The notes beneath the pieces were generated by a model that saw only the letters and a list, made by a program, of their open reading frames with translations, was not told where the DNA came from and did no database searches. From WJMT01 sp964445575 (lineage in GTDB: Bacteria; Acidobacteriota; Aminicenantia; Aminicenantales; Aminicenantaceae): a stretch of DNA of 23,525 nucleotides. The position numbers and the translations under genes are program-made. The stretch covers positions 1-23,525 of the forward strand of contig CAYULB010000032.1 in the NCBI GenBank assembly GCA_964445575.1, written 5' to 3'. Each line of letters opens with the position of its first letter. Position 1 is the stretch's first letter. Shown one piece after another: positions 8,084-15,317 of this stretch.

Positions 8084-9310
8084 AAAATATATATCCACAC
8101 CATGTATTATCTTCCGGAGTACGGGAGTGCACCCATTTTAATGAATGAGCTGGCTTTCTATCTTAAATCCAGAGGCCATGATGTGGAGGTCATCACCACC
8201 ATACCCAGGCCCCCTCATCACAAGCCTTATAAAGGGAAGCTGTATTCCAAAGAAAAAACAGATGGTTTCTTGGTAAGGCGGTACCGGACCAATTTCACGG
8301 TCCATCATATTGGACGGCTCATCGCCTGGAGTTTTTATACGTTTTGGTCTCTACTGAATCTGCGGAGAGTCCGTAAGAAGGAGGTTCTTTTTTTAAGGCT
8401 TCCTCCCCTCCAGCTCGGGATAGTTGGGTGGCTGGCCCGGAAGTGGAAAAAAGCTGGAGTTTTGATGAGTGTGCAGGATATTCACCCTGACCTTTCTGTG
8501 GAATCCGGCCTTTTGAAAAAAAAGTGGGCTGTTGCCCTGGCCCAGAAGTTTGAGAGATGGAACTACAAACAGGCTCATAAGATTGCAGTCATAAGCGAAG
8601 GGTTTCAAAGAAACCTTTCAGTAAAAGGAGTCCCAAGCGAAAAGCTTCACATTGTACCCAACTGGGTGGATGCTGAGTTTCTGCGTCCTCATCCCAAGGA
8701 CAATCCGGTGTCCCGGAAGTTTTCTCTGGAGGATAAATTTACGGCTATGTACTCCGGCACTTTGACATTGAGCAGCTATATGACTCTGGAAAAGGTGATG
8801 GAAGCGTCCCAAGTGATAGAAAAGGAGAAGGATTTTCGTCTGGTGATTATAGGAGAGGGATTGAAAAAGCCAGAGCTTGAGAAAAAGGCGCAGCAGTTGA
8901 AGCTGAGAAATGTGACATTTCTTCCTTTTCAGCCTTATAAGGACCTGCCGATGCTTTTAAGCGCCTCAGATCTGCTTTTAGTTCCCTTGGATATAAAAAA
9001 GACTCAGCTTTCAGTCCCATCCAAGCTCTATAATTATATGGCAGCGGGCCGTCCCATTGTGGGGTTCACTGATGAGGAATCTGAAGTGGCGCGGATTATT
9101 TCAGATGCCGAATGCGGCCTGAATGTCCTTCCTGATGATGTTGAGGGAATGGCCCGGATGTTTCAAAATATGATGAAGGATAAAGATAATAGAGAAAAAA
9201 TGGGACGAAAGGCCCGGGATTATGTGGAAAAAAATTATGCTAAAGATGTGGTTTTGAAAAAATATGAGGAACTTATAAATAGAGTGAATGGGGAATGCAA
9301 AAGACAGTGA
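8081..9310 (+). CDS. family 4 (GT-B) glycosyltransferase, WbuB-like
   Basis: The 409-residue GT-B protein begins MKIYIHTMYYLPEYGSAP, the usual N-terminus of WbuB-like GT4 enzymes (strand, then a Gly-containing acceptor/nucleotide loop). The donor half has MYSGTLTL, LVIIGEGLKKPELEKKA, FLPFQPYKDLPMLLSASDLLLVPL and SVPSKLYNYMAAGRPIVG. The SVPSKLYNYMA stretch, instead of a canonical EX7E, is normal for the subgroup that includes N-acetyl-amino-sugar transferases. I chose ATG 8081 over the in-frame GTG at 8063: the protein family begins here, and the upstream codons are only repeat units. The C-terminal residues VNGECKRQ and the TGA (9308-9310) are encoded by the repeat tract at 9284-9334. Acceptor and donor are unknown. 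Confidence 0.9.
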   Translation: MKIYIHTMYYLPEYGSAPILMNELAFYLKSRGHDVEVITTIPRPPHHKPYKGKLYSKEKTDGFLVRRYRTNFTVHHIGRLIAWSFYTFWSLLNLRRVRKKEVLFLRLPPLQLGIVGWLARKWKKAGVLMSVQDIHPDLSVESGLLKKKWAVALAQKFERWNYKQAHKIAVISEGFQRNLSVKGVPSEKLHIVPNWVDAEFLRPHPKDNPVSRKFSLEDKFTAMYSGTLTLSSYMTLEKVMEASQVIEKEKDFRLVIIGEGLKKPELEKKAQQLKLRNVTFLPFQPYKDLPMLLSASDLLLVPLDIKKTQLSVPSKLYNYMAAGRPIVGFTDEESEVARIISDAECGLNVLPDDVEGMARMFQNMMKDKDNREKMGRKARDYVEKNYAKDVVLKKYEELINRVNGECKRQ

Positions 9311-9334
9311 ATGGTGAATTGTAAGTGGTGAAGG
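9284..9334 (+). repeat. GTGAATG heptamer array, 6 units with the same 9-base spacer
   Basis: GTGAATG, GGGAATG (9284-9297), spacer CAAAAGACA (9298-9306), then GTGAATG, GTGAATT, GTAAGTG and GTGAAGG (9307-9334). The TGA at 9308-9310 in the third unit ends the GT4 gene. Positions 9293-9319 are identical to 8021-8047 (27 bases), so these two tracts share a recent common source. Confidence 0.88.
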
Positions 9335-9339
9335 GTAAG

Positions 9340-9843
9340 ATGAGAAGAGTCAGGTATTGGCTGCCTCCTCTTTTGTGGATGGGTTTTCTTTTTCCTGTGT
9401 GGAACCGCCTTTTGAGCAGTCCGTTTTTATATAGATTAAACCACAAATTCTGGGAATGGCTGGTTGAAGACATTAGCGATTACCGAATAGGTCTGTATTA
9501 CATTTATCTGCGCCGTTCCCTGCATGTGATTGCCTATGCTTTTATGGCTTATCTTATCTACCGTTTTTTTAGGGGAGGGGACAAGCAGAGATGGAAGTAT
9601 TCATGGGCTGGATATGCCGCCTTGATAACCATTGGATACGGATGTTTGGATGAGTTTCTGCAGAGTTTTCTCAAGCCCCGCCAATCCTCATTCATGGATA
9701 TTGTGATGGATGCCGCAGGGACTGCTGCAGCGCTGGCTTTGATTTATGTGATATCAGGGTACAGGGAAAGAAAAGACAGGCGAGATGAAAAAGACAATAG
9801 GGACAAGATGGACAAGAGGAAAACAGTGAATGGTGAATGGTGA
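9340..9843 (+). CDS. VanZ-family membrane protein
   Basis: From ATG 9340 this is a 167-residue protein with about four membrane segments. It has the VanZ-like landmarks: LRRSLHVIAYAFMAYLIY (R/K-xx-H-xxx-Y), GYGCLDEFLQSFLKPRQSS (DE-x-x-Q-x-F-x-P-x-R) and MDIVMDAAGTAAALAL (D-xxx-D-xxG). VanZ-like proteins sit in the inner membrane and often occur in envelope polysaccharide loci; their molecular role is not settled. I prefer ATG 9340, preceded by AAGGG (9331-9335), over GTG 9325, which would add VVKGK-type repeat-derived residues. The C-terminus is unusual: five 9-bp units encode D-x-x triplets (DRR DEK DNR DKM DKR), and the final TVNGEW and TGA come from heptamer units. Confidence 0.85.
   Translation: MRRVRYWLPPLLWMGFLFPVWNRLLSSPFLYRLNHKFWEWLVEDISDYRIGLYYIYLRRSLHVIAYAFMAYLIYRFFRGGDKQRWKYSWAGYAALITIGYGCLDEFLQSFLKPRQSSFMDIVMDAAGTAAALALIYVISGYRERKDRRDEKDNRDKMDKRKTVNGEW
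9775..9819 (+). repeat. 9-bp tandem repeat inside the VanZ gene
   Basis: Five units read GACAGGCGA, GATGAAAAA, GACAATAGG, GACAAGATG and GACAAGAGG. Because 9 is a multiple of 3 they stay in frame and code for five acidic-basic tripeptides starting with Asp. AAAACA (9820-9825) then joins the array to the heptamers at 9826, the same order as at 7929-8083. Confidence 0.85.
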
Positions 9844-9853
9844 GTGGTGAATG
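9826..9853 (+). repeat. GTGAATG heptamer array, 4 units, bridging a stop and a start codon
   Basis: Units are GTGAATG, GTGAATG, GTGAGTG and GTGAATG. TGA 9841-9843 in the third unit ends the VanZ gene, and ATG 9851-9853 in the fourth starts the sugar transferase. GGTGA (9839-9843) is 7 bases before that ATG. Confidence 0.9.
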
Positions 9854-10659
9854 GATATGAGATTTTTGTTTCTGAAAAGGCCGTTTGATGCGGGGCTTTC
9901 TGCTCTAGGCATCATGATGTCGTTTCCCCTGTGGATTGTATTTGGATTATTGATATGGCTGGAAGACAGAGGTCCTATATTTTACACCCAGGAAAGAGAA
10001 GGAAAACATGGGCAGGTCTTTAAAGCTTATAAATTCAGATCCATGGTCAAAGATGCTGAAAAAGACGGCACTCCGGTGCAGGCAGAAAAAAACGNNNNNN
10101 NNNNNNNNNNNNNNNNNNNNNNNNNNNNNNNNNNNNNNNNNNNNNNNNNNNNNNNNNNNNNNNNNNNNNNNNNNNNNNNNNNNNNNNNNNNNNNTCCATG
10201 GTCAAAGATGCTGAAAAAGACGGCACTCCGGTGCAGGCAGAAAAAAACGACCCCAGGGTGACTCCCATAGGACGTCTGCTCAGAGTGACAGCCATGGATG
10301 AACTGCCCCAGCTCTGGAATATACTAAAAGGAGATATGAGTTTCGTGGGACCCAGGGCTTTAAGACCAGAGGAAGTGGAGAGGGGAAATAAAAAAACAGG
10401 GACACGTAACAGGTACATGTCCCGTTTTTTTAGGGCAGTGGCGCTGAGGGGTATTCCTGGCTATAAAGAAAGGCAGAAAGTAAGGCCCGGTCTTACTGGA
10501 ATGGCGCAAATCTACCTTCCGGCAGATGCTCCCAGAAGAGATAAATTCCGGTACGATGTCTATTATATCAGGAATCAGAGCTTTTGGTTGGACCTTAAGC
10601 TGATATTCCGTTCTTTTTGGATTTCATTCAGGGGAAAATGGGAAGAGGACGAAAAATAG
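9851..10659 (+). CDS. initiating sugar transferase (monotopic phosphoglycosyl transferase), interrupted by an assembly gap
   Basis: This is a bacterial sugar transferase (PF02397 type) that moves a sugar 1-phosphate from a nucleotide sugar to undecaprenyl phosphate, the first committed step. Motifs are KRPFDAGLSALG with one re-entrant hydrophobic helix (9-36), DRGPIFYTQERE (39-50), KFRSM (61-65), DPRVTPIGRLLR (82-93), the catalytic Asp-Glu in AMDELPQLWN (96-105), and KGDMSFVGPR (108-117), then VRPGLTGMAQIY. The coding sequence is broken by 100 Ns (10095-10194). The 55 bases before and after the gap are identical. Removing one copy plus the Ns (155 bases) restores one open frame of 217 residues, a normal length for the short form. 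I therefore annotate one intact gene with an assembly artefact rather than two fragments. The start lies inside a heptamer array. Substrate is unknown. Confidence 0.9.
10040..10249 (+). repeat. 55-bp exact direct duplication flanking the N gap (likely contig-end overlap)
   Basis: Bases 10040-10094 and 10195-10249 are identical over 55 positions and abut the two sides of the gap. Fifty-five is a common assembler k-mer length, and adjacent contigs of a de Bruijn graph share an overlap of this size. Collapsing the two copies restores the sugar transferase frame. Confidence 0.92.
10095..10194. other. assembly gap of 100 Ns
   Basis: Exactly 100 undetermined bases, the conventional length for a gap of unknown size. 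The flanking duplication suggests the true distance is zero or an overlap. Confidence 0.98.
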
Positions 10660-10672
10660 GATAGTCTCCTTG

Positions 10673-10701
10673 TTTATCTTTTATTTTTTTTCTTGTATAA
10701 T
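10673..10701 (+). promoter_or_regulatory. possible promoter before the flavoprotein gene
   Basis: TATAAT at 10696-10701 is a perfect -10. The best -35 at 17-bp spacing is only TTTATC (10673-10678). The gap after the sugar transferase (72 bases) is long enough for a separate promoter. A good ribosome binding site, AAAGGA (10718-10723), precedes ATG 10732. Confidence 0.35.
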
Positions 10702-10731
10702 CCCAGGGAGTTTAATTAAAGGATGAATTAA

Positions 10732-11889
10732 ATGAATGATGTTGTGGTGATCGGCGCCGGCCCCAGTGGTTTGTATGCAGCCAGTCTTCTTGCTGAGGCA
10801 GGATGGAGTGTCAAAGTTTTTGAAAAGAAAAGCTCCATTGGCAAGAATATATTATGCACAGGGATTCTAGGGAAGGAGGCTTTTCAAAAATTCGGGCTTC
10901 CTGAAGATTCTGTATTATCTGAGCTCAGCCACATGAAAATGATTTCTCCCTATGGAACCTCCCTTGATTATGACCATAAAGAGACATTTGCCTGGGTAGT
11001 GGATAGAGAAAAATTTGACCTGAATCTGGCCCGCAGAGCAGAGTGCTGTGGAGCAGAGATTCAGACAATGACAAGAGTGGAAGATATTAAAGTCCATGAA
11101 GACAGAGTAGAGCTTTTCTCAATTTCCAAAAAGAGAGGAGAGGAGAAGCACCGGGCTAAAGCAGCGGTGCTGGCCACAGGTATTGAATTCCGTCTTCATA
11201 AAAAATTGGGTTTGGGATACCCTTCTCATTTCATAAACGCAGCTCAGGTGGAACTGGAAAATGTCATGCAGCAGGGGCCTATGGTCATGGTTGGAAACGA
11301 AGTGGCCCCCGGGGCTTTTGCGTGGAATATCCCCTTGGATAAAAAAAGAGCCCGGTTAGGGCTCATCACAGAAAAAGAGCCCGGGGAGTATTTAAAAAAA
11401 CTGGTCTCCCGGTTGTACCCAGAAAAAAGAGAGGAAGAAGATGGGCTTAAATACCGGACTAAAGTCATTGCCCAGGGGCCGGTGAGCCGGACCTTTTCTG
11501 ACCGGGTGATTTCCGTGGGAGAATCTGCAGCTCAGGTTAAAACCACTACAGGTGGGGGGCTTTACTATGGACTCCTCTGTTCACGAATCGCAGCTGAGGT
11601 CATTTTGAAAAATCTCCCTAAAGATTCCCTGACGAGTGCTGACCTCTATGAATATGAGAGAGCCTGGAAAAAAGCTATAAAAAGAGAACTTTTAATCGGC
11701 TATTATGCAAGAAAAACCTGCAGCCGGTTGAGTGATCAGGACATTGAGAAGCTTTTTCAACTCGCCAGGTCAAACGGTGTTTTTCCGCTTATAAGGGATA
11801 AAGGCCGGTTTGACTGGCAGGTGGATCTGATTTTGGAGCTGGCTAAAAAAGCTCCTATTCCTTCTTTAAAAGCTTTGATAAGAGCATGA
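10732..11889 (+). CDS. geranylgeranyl-reductase-type FAD-dependent oxidoreductase
   Basis: The 385-residue flavoprotein has an N-terminal Rossmann site VVVIGAGPSGLYAA (4-17). A Cys-containing loop (LCTGILGKEAF, about 42-52) occupies the place of the conserved Cys of geranylgeranyl reductases. The second FAD motif, ISVGESAAQVKTTTGGGLYYG, lies at about 260-280; the QVKTTTGGG run is very characteristic of this group. Family members reduce isoprenoid double bonds or related substrates in the membrane. Its place beside the polyprenyl-phosphate-dependent sugar transferase invites the idea that it acts on the lipid carrier, but this is inference. A quinone-like or other isoprenoid substrate is equally possible, and it may simply sit in the locus without a role in the glycan. 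It has a clear ribosome binding site and a possible own promoter. Confidence 0.82.
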   Translation: MNDVVVIGAGPSGLYAASLLAEAGWSVKVFEKKSSIGKNILCTGILGKEAFQKFGLPEDSVLSELSHMKMISPYGTSLDYDHKETFAWVVDREKFDLNLARRAECCGAEIQTMTRVEDIKVHEDRVELFSISKKRGEEKHRAKAAVLATGIEFRLHKKLGLGYPSHFINAAQVELENVMQQGPMVMVGNEVAPGAFAWNIPLDKKRARLGLITEKEPGEYLKKLVSRLYPEKREEEDGLKYRTKVIAQGPVSRTFSDRVISVGESAAQVKTTTGGGLYYGLLCSRIAAEVILKNLPKDSLTSADLYEYERAWKKAIKRELLIGYYARKTCSRLSDQDIEKLFQLARSNGVFPLIRDKGRFDWQVDLILELAKKAPIPSLKALIRA

Positions 11890-11890
11890 G

Positions 11891-11942
11891 GAAGTAAGAA
11901 GTAAAAGGGGAATTGTGAATGGGGAATTGTGAATGGTAAGCG
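11891..11942 (+). repeat. heptamer tract downstream of the flavoprotein gene
   Basis: Two GAAGTAA units (11891-11904) and AAG are followed by GGGAATT, GTGAATG, GGGAATT, GTGAATG and GTAAGCG (11908-11942). Unlike most other tracts it does not touch the start or stop of a gene: it begins two bases after the stop and ends 105 bases before the next start. Confidence 0.8.
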
Positions 11943-11966
11943 GTTTTATTAATTTTCACAATATAT

Positions 11967-12042
11967 TATAATATCATTAACATGCTGAATATAGTGGAAC
12001 TAAAAGTTTAGCATATCAAATCAGTCCAGTATTCAAAGGAGA
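11967..12042 (+). promoter_or_regulatory. possible promoter and ribosome binding site of the SLBB export gene
   Basis: TATAAT (11967-11972) lies 76 bases before the start codon. The -35 region is poor (TTTTAT at 11944-11949). AAAGGAGA (12036-12043) is a strong Shine-Dalgarno sequence, 4-5 bases before ATG 12048. The ribosome binding site is convincing and the promoter is not. Confidence 0.4.
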
Positions 12043-12047
12043 GCGGG

Positions 12048-12890
12048 ATGAAAAAAACATCAACTGCTTATGGACTTCTGTTTGTATTTGTTTTTGCTTC
12101 TTTTCTCTTGGGACAGGAAAAGCGTTCTCTGGAATATAAAATAGGTCCCCAGGACCTTCTGGAAATCACTGTGTTTGGTCTAGATGAGATGAATAAGACA
12201 GTCCGGGTATCAGAAGACGGCAATATCACTCTTCCCTTATTGGGGGAAATTTTGGTTCAGGACCTTACCAAATCTGAATTAGAGCAGAAATTAGCCCGGC
12301 TGTTAGAAGAAAAGTATCTTCAGGACCCTCAGGTCACTATTTTTATAAGGGAATATCAGAGTAAAAGAGTCTCTGTACTCGGGGCAGTGTCAGAGCCAGG
12401 CCGGTATGAACTTCTGGGGCGTCAGACTCTCCTGCATATGATTGCTCAGGCGGGAGGGATGACCGAGAAAGCCGGGGATGAAATCATTGTGGTCCGTGAA
12501 AAAGAGGACGGGACCAGCAAATCTTTGAGGATTTCCATTGATGATTTGATCCTGAAGGGAGATTCCAGTTTGAATATCCCGTTAGAACCCGGAGACATTG
12601 TGAATATTCCCATTGATATGACTGTAAAAGTGTATGTATTCGGACAGGTGAGGTCTCCAGGGGCGCTGGAAGTGAAAAAGTCTAACCTTCCCACTCTTAT
12701 TCAAGCGATTGCTCAGGCAGGCGGTTTTTCAGATCGAGCAGCAAAGGGAAGAGTGGTGATCAAAAGAAAAAATGAAGAGGGGAAAGAAGAAGAGATCAAA
12801 GTAAACGTAAAAGCCATTATGAAAGGAAAGAAAGACGACATTCAGCTCAAAGAAAATGATGTGGTTTTTGTGCCAGAAACCATATTTTAA
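12048..12890 (+). CDS. Wza-like polysaccharide export protein (Poly_export plus two SLBB domains)
   Basis: The 280-residue protein starts with a signal peptide (KK, then hydrophobic 8-21). The Poly_export domain follows (28-103: YKIGPQDLLEITVFG, VSEDGNITLPLLGEI, LQDPQVTIFI), then two SLBB domains (about 107-188 and 194-276). Each SLBB has its GxVxxPGxYEL-type start (VSVLGAVSEPGRYEL, VYVFGQVRSPGALEV) and an L-I-QAGG segment. It should form or line the outer-membrane/periplasmic export channel for the finished polysaccharide. The signal region (SFLLGQEKRS) has no Cys, so it is not a lipoprotein like E. coli Wza. It also lacks the long C-terminal amphipathic helix that would span the outer membrane, so a partner protein may be needed. 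It directly precedes the BY-kinase gene, the usual pairing. Confidence 0.92.
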   Translation: MKKTSTAYGLLFVFVFASFLLGQEKRSLEYKIGPQDLLEITVFGLDEMNKTVRVSEDGNITLPLLGEILVQDLTKSELEQKLARLLEEKYLQDPQVTIFIREYQSKRVSVLGAVSEPGRYELLGRQTLLHMIAQAGGMTEKAGDEIIVVREKEDGTSKSLRISIDDLILKGDSSLNIPLEPGDIVNIPIDMTVKVYVFGQVRSPGALEVKKSNLPTLIQAIAQAGGFSDRAAKGRVVIKRKNEEGKEEEIKVNVKAIMKGKKDDIQLKENDVVFVPETIF

Positions 12891-12900
12891 TTGGAAAGCA

Positions 12901-12928
12901 GTGAATAGAGAATGGTGAGTGGAAAATA
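12901..12928 (+). repeat. heptamer tract, 4 units
   Basis: GTGAATA, GAGAATG, GTGAGTG and GAAAATA, ten bases after the stop of the SLBB gene. It lies 88 bases before the kinase start and does not provide its start codon. The remaining stretch to 13015 is AT-rich, with only a weak AAAGAG before the ATG. Confidence 0.8.
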
Positions 12929-13015
12929 GACAGAAACAGTTGAAAGTATAAAAAAAATAAACGTGGGAATTATGACTTTAAACTCAAAAATATATTAAAC
13001 TAAAAAGAGTCAAAA

Positions 13016-15286
13016 ATGGAAAATATAAATAAAGAAAGAAAAAAAGAGATAGACCTCCTGGATATATGGCGGATTGCGGTCAAAAGAAAATGGATCATTG
13101 TTTCAGCAGTTGTCGTCATTTTGGTGATAACAGCTGTGCATCTGTTTACCCGGGTGCCCTTGTATAAAGCGACTGCCACCATCATCATTGAAAACCCAAG
13201 CTCCAATATGCTCAACATCAATGATGCCTTTCCTACATCTGCTTATTACCAGTATGATTTTACAGGAGCTTATTTCAACACTCAGTTAAGACTGCTGACC
13301 AGCCGTTCTTTGGCAGAAAGAGTAGCCAGAAAGATGAATCTTTCAGACCGGGAAGAATTTGAGGATTATGGGGAGTCTAAAAAGAATATCATTCAGAGTT
13401 TTAAAGAATTTATCACATTGAAATGGATTTCTAAGAAAGAGGTTCCTGATGAAGAAGCTGATGAAGATTTGGTTTTTGAAAGGAATCCTAATGAAGCCTA
13501 CGCTTTTACGGTATTGGGGGGGCTTTCTGTCAATCCTGTAGAAGAGACCCGGTTGGTTGAAGTGAGCTACAGGTCCCCTTATCCTCAACTGGCTGCGGAT
13601 GTGGTCAATGCCGTGGTGGATGAATTCATAAATTATTCCATTGAAATGCGGTATGAAGCCACGCAGCAGGCTTCTGAATTTTTAAATGACCAGATAGCTC
13701 AATTGAGATCTGAACTTTCTTTAAAAGAAAGAGAGATTCAGCGCTACGGAGAAGAAAAAGAGCTTCTTTATCTGAGTGACAAAGAGAGTTCGGTTGTCTC
13801 CAAATTCGGAGATTTGAATTCAGCTCTGACCCAAGCTCAAATAGAAAGGATCAAAGCTGAGTCTGCCTATCTGGAGCTCAAAGGCCTGGAAGTGGACTCT
13901 CTGCCCCAGTATATCAGCAACCCTGTGATCCAGAGTATTAAGACTGAATACAATCAGCTGCTGAATACCTATCAGGAGAAGCTAAAGACGTTTAAACCCA
14001 GCTATCCTGAGATGGTGAGCTTGAGTGCCAGAATTGATTCCATAAGGGATCAGCTCAAAGACGAGATACAAAAAGCAGTGGAAGCCGCGGAATCAGATTA
14101 TAAAGCCGCGCTAAAAGAGGAGAGTAAGCTGAAAGGGCTCTTGGAAGAGCAGAGAAAAAGTGTGATTGAGATGAACAATAATTCCATTCTCTACAACAGT
14201 TTGAAAATTGAAATCGAAAACAAGAGAAACTTGCTGAATTCTTTGCTGGCAAGACAAAATGAAACTCTTGTTTCAGCTCGATTGAGGGGCCTTAAGTCCT
14301 CTAACATGAAAATCATTGACAGGGCCCTTGTTCCCAGAGCTCCCTATTATCCGAACAAAAGCCGTTCTTTAATGATGGGCCTTCTGCTGGGTTTGTTTTT
14401 GGGTGCTGGCCTGGCTTTTCTGGCGGATTATGTTGACAACACCATTAAAGAGCCTGAAGAGGCAGAGAGGCTGATCGAGCTTCCTTCTCTGGGAGTCATT
14501 CCCTTTGTTTCAAAAGATGGAGTAAAGAAGGGAGATGCTTATGCTTCCTATACTTATGGAACAGATGAGGAGAAAAAACCTCTTAATATCAAACAGTTTG
14601 AGATGATCAATCTGGATTATCCCAAACTTTCAGTCTCAGAAAATTACCGCACCTTAAGGACTTCCATCCTGTTTTCCCAGGCTGATAGTGTTCCTAAATC
14701 CATTTCTTTCACCAGTGCTTTTCCTCAGGAAGGGAAGACCGCCACCCTTGTAAACACAGCGGTTTCATTTGCCCAACTGGATAAAAAGGTGCTGATGATT
14801 GATGCTGATATGAGAAAACCCAGGCTTCATAAGGTGTTCGACCTCAATATGTTGAACGGGCTGAGCAGTTTTCTGACCGGAAAAGTTTATCTTGATGAGA
14901 TTATTAAAGAAACAAAGCACAAGAATCTATTTGTTATCACCAGCGGGCCTCATCCACCCAATCCCGTCGAACTTATGAACACTCCCCGGATGAAGGAATT
15001 GATTGAAACACTTAAGGAGCGTTTTGATTTTGTTTTTCTTGATACGCCTCCTGTTCTGGCCGTGGTCGATTCAGCCATTGTTTCTTCCATTGTGGATGGC
15101 ACTGTTTTTATCATTAAAATTGGAAAGACCACCCGAAAAGCCTATGTGAACAGCATTAAAGCTTTGAATAAGGTGAACGCTCATATCATTGGGGTGGTTT
15201 ATAATGAGATGAAGGTCAGAGGACGGAGCTATTATTCTGCAGAACAGCACGGGTATCTTGGTTCTTATTTTGAAGAGAAGCGGTGA
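13016..15286 (+). CDS. Wzc-like polysaccharide copolymerase with bacterial tyrosine kinase domain
   Basis: The 756-residue protein has a Wzz domain with a first membrane helix (about 28-46) and a large periplasmic part with long coiled-coil stretches (about 200-420). A Pro-containing second helix follows (about 445-470). The C-terminal BY-kinase has Walker A PQEGKTA (Lys574), Walker A' VLMIDADMRKPR (about 590-601) and Walker B FVFLDTPP (about 670-677). The tail has four tyrosines at 739, 740, 747 and 751, the expected autophosphorylation cluster. It would set chain length and gate export together with the SLBB protein, with phosphorylation controlling oligomer state. The Walker A has Gln where the usual motif has Gly (GEGKS), a mild variant. 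Its TGA is in the first unit of the heptamer array at 15283, and the phosphatase gene follows. Confidence 0.93.
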   Translation: MENINKERKKEIDLLDIWRIAVKRKWIIVSAVVVILVITAVHLFTRVPLYKATATIIIENPSSNMLNINDAFPTSAYYQYDFTGAYFNTQLRLLTSRSLAERVARKMNLSDREEFEDYGESKKNIIQSFKEFITLKWISKKEVPDEEADEDLVFERNPNEAYAFTVLGGLSVNPVEETRLVEVSYRSPYPQLAADVVNAVVDEFINYSIEMRYEATQQASEFLNDQIAQLRSELSLKEREIQRYGEEKELLYLSDKESSVVSKFGDLNSALTQAQIERIKAESAYLELKGLEVDSLPQYISNPVIQSIKTEYNQLLNTYQEKLKTFKPSYPEMVSLSARIDSIRDQLKDEIQKAVEAAESDYKAALKEESKLKGLLEEQRKSVIEMNNNSILYNSLKIEIENKRNLLNSLLARQNETLVSARLRGLKSSNMKIIDRALVPRAPYYPNKSRSLMMGLLLGLFLGAGLAFLADYVDNTIKEPEEAERLIELPSLGVIPFVSKDGVKKGDAYASYTYGTDEEKKPLNIKQFEMINLDYPKLSVSENYRTLRTSILFSQADSVPKSISFTSAFPQEGKTATLVNTAVSFAQLDKKVLMIDADMRKPRLHKVFDLNMLNGLSSFLTGKVYLDEIIKETKHKNLFVITSGPHPPNPVELMNTPRMKELIETLKERFDFVFLDTPPVLAVVDSAIVSSIVDGTVFIIKIGKTTRKAYVNSIKALNKVNAHIIGVVYNEMKVRGRSYYSAEQHGYLGSYFEEKR

Positions 15287-15317
15287 ATGGTGAATTGTGA
15301 AAGGTGAATGGTGAATG
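15283..15317 (+). repeat. GTGAATG heptamer array, 5 units, bridging a stop and a start codon
   Basis: GTGAATG, GTGAATT, GTGAAAG, GTGAATG, GTGAATG, then GTG and ATG. TGA 15284-15286 in unit one ends the kinase gene. ATG 15315-15317 in unit five, or ATG 15321 just after, starts the phosphatase. GGTGA precedes each ATG by 6-7 bases. Confidence 0.9.

Noticed and set aside
7800..8132. Minus-strand reading frames with NAINATNAINAINAI-like and HHSPFT-like repeats
   Set aside because: They are translations of the 9-bp and 7-bp tandem DNA repeats on the opposite strand of real genes, with no ribosome binding site and no family resemblance.
8012..9853. CRISPR array
   Set aside because: The repeats are 7 or 9 bp, head to tail and without unique spacers, and there are no cas genes.
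10008..10418. Reading frames that run across the N gap on both strands
   Set aside because: They depend on undetermined bases and on the duplicated contig end. The plus-strand sugar transferase explains the region.
10660..10731. Terminator in the T-rich stretch after the sugar transferase
   Set aside because: There is a run of T but no preceding GC-rich hairpin.
13000..13221. Minus-strand reading frames opposite the kinase, SLBB and other genes
   Set aside because: They are fully overlapped by genes with clear domain evidence and lack starts with ribosome binding sites.
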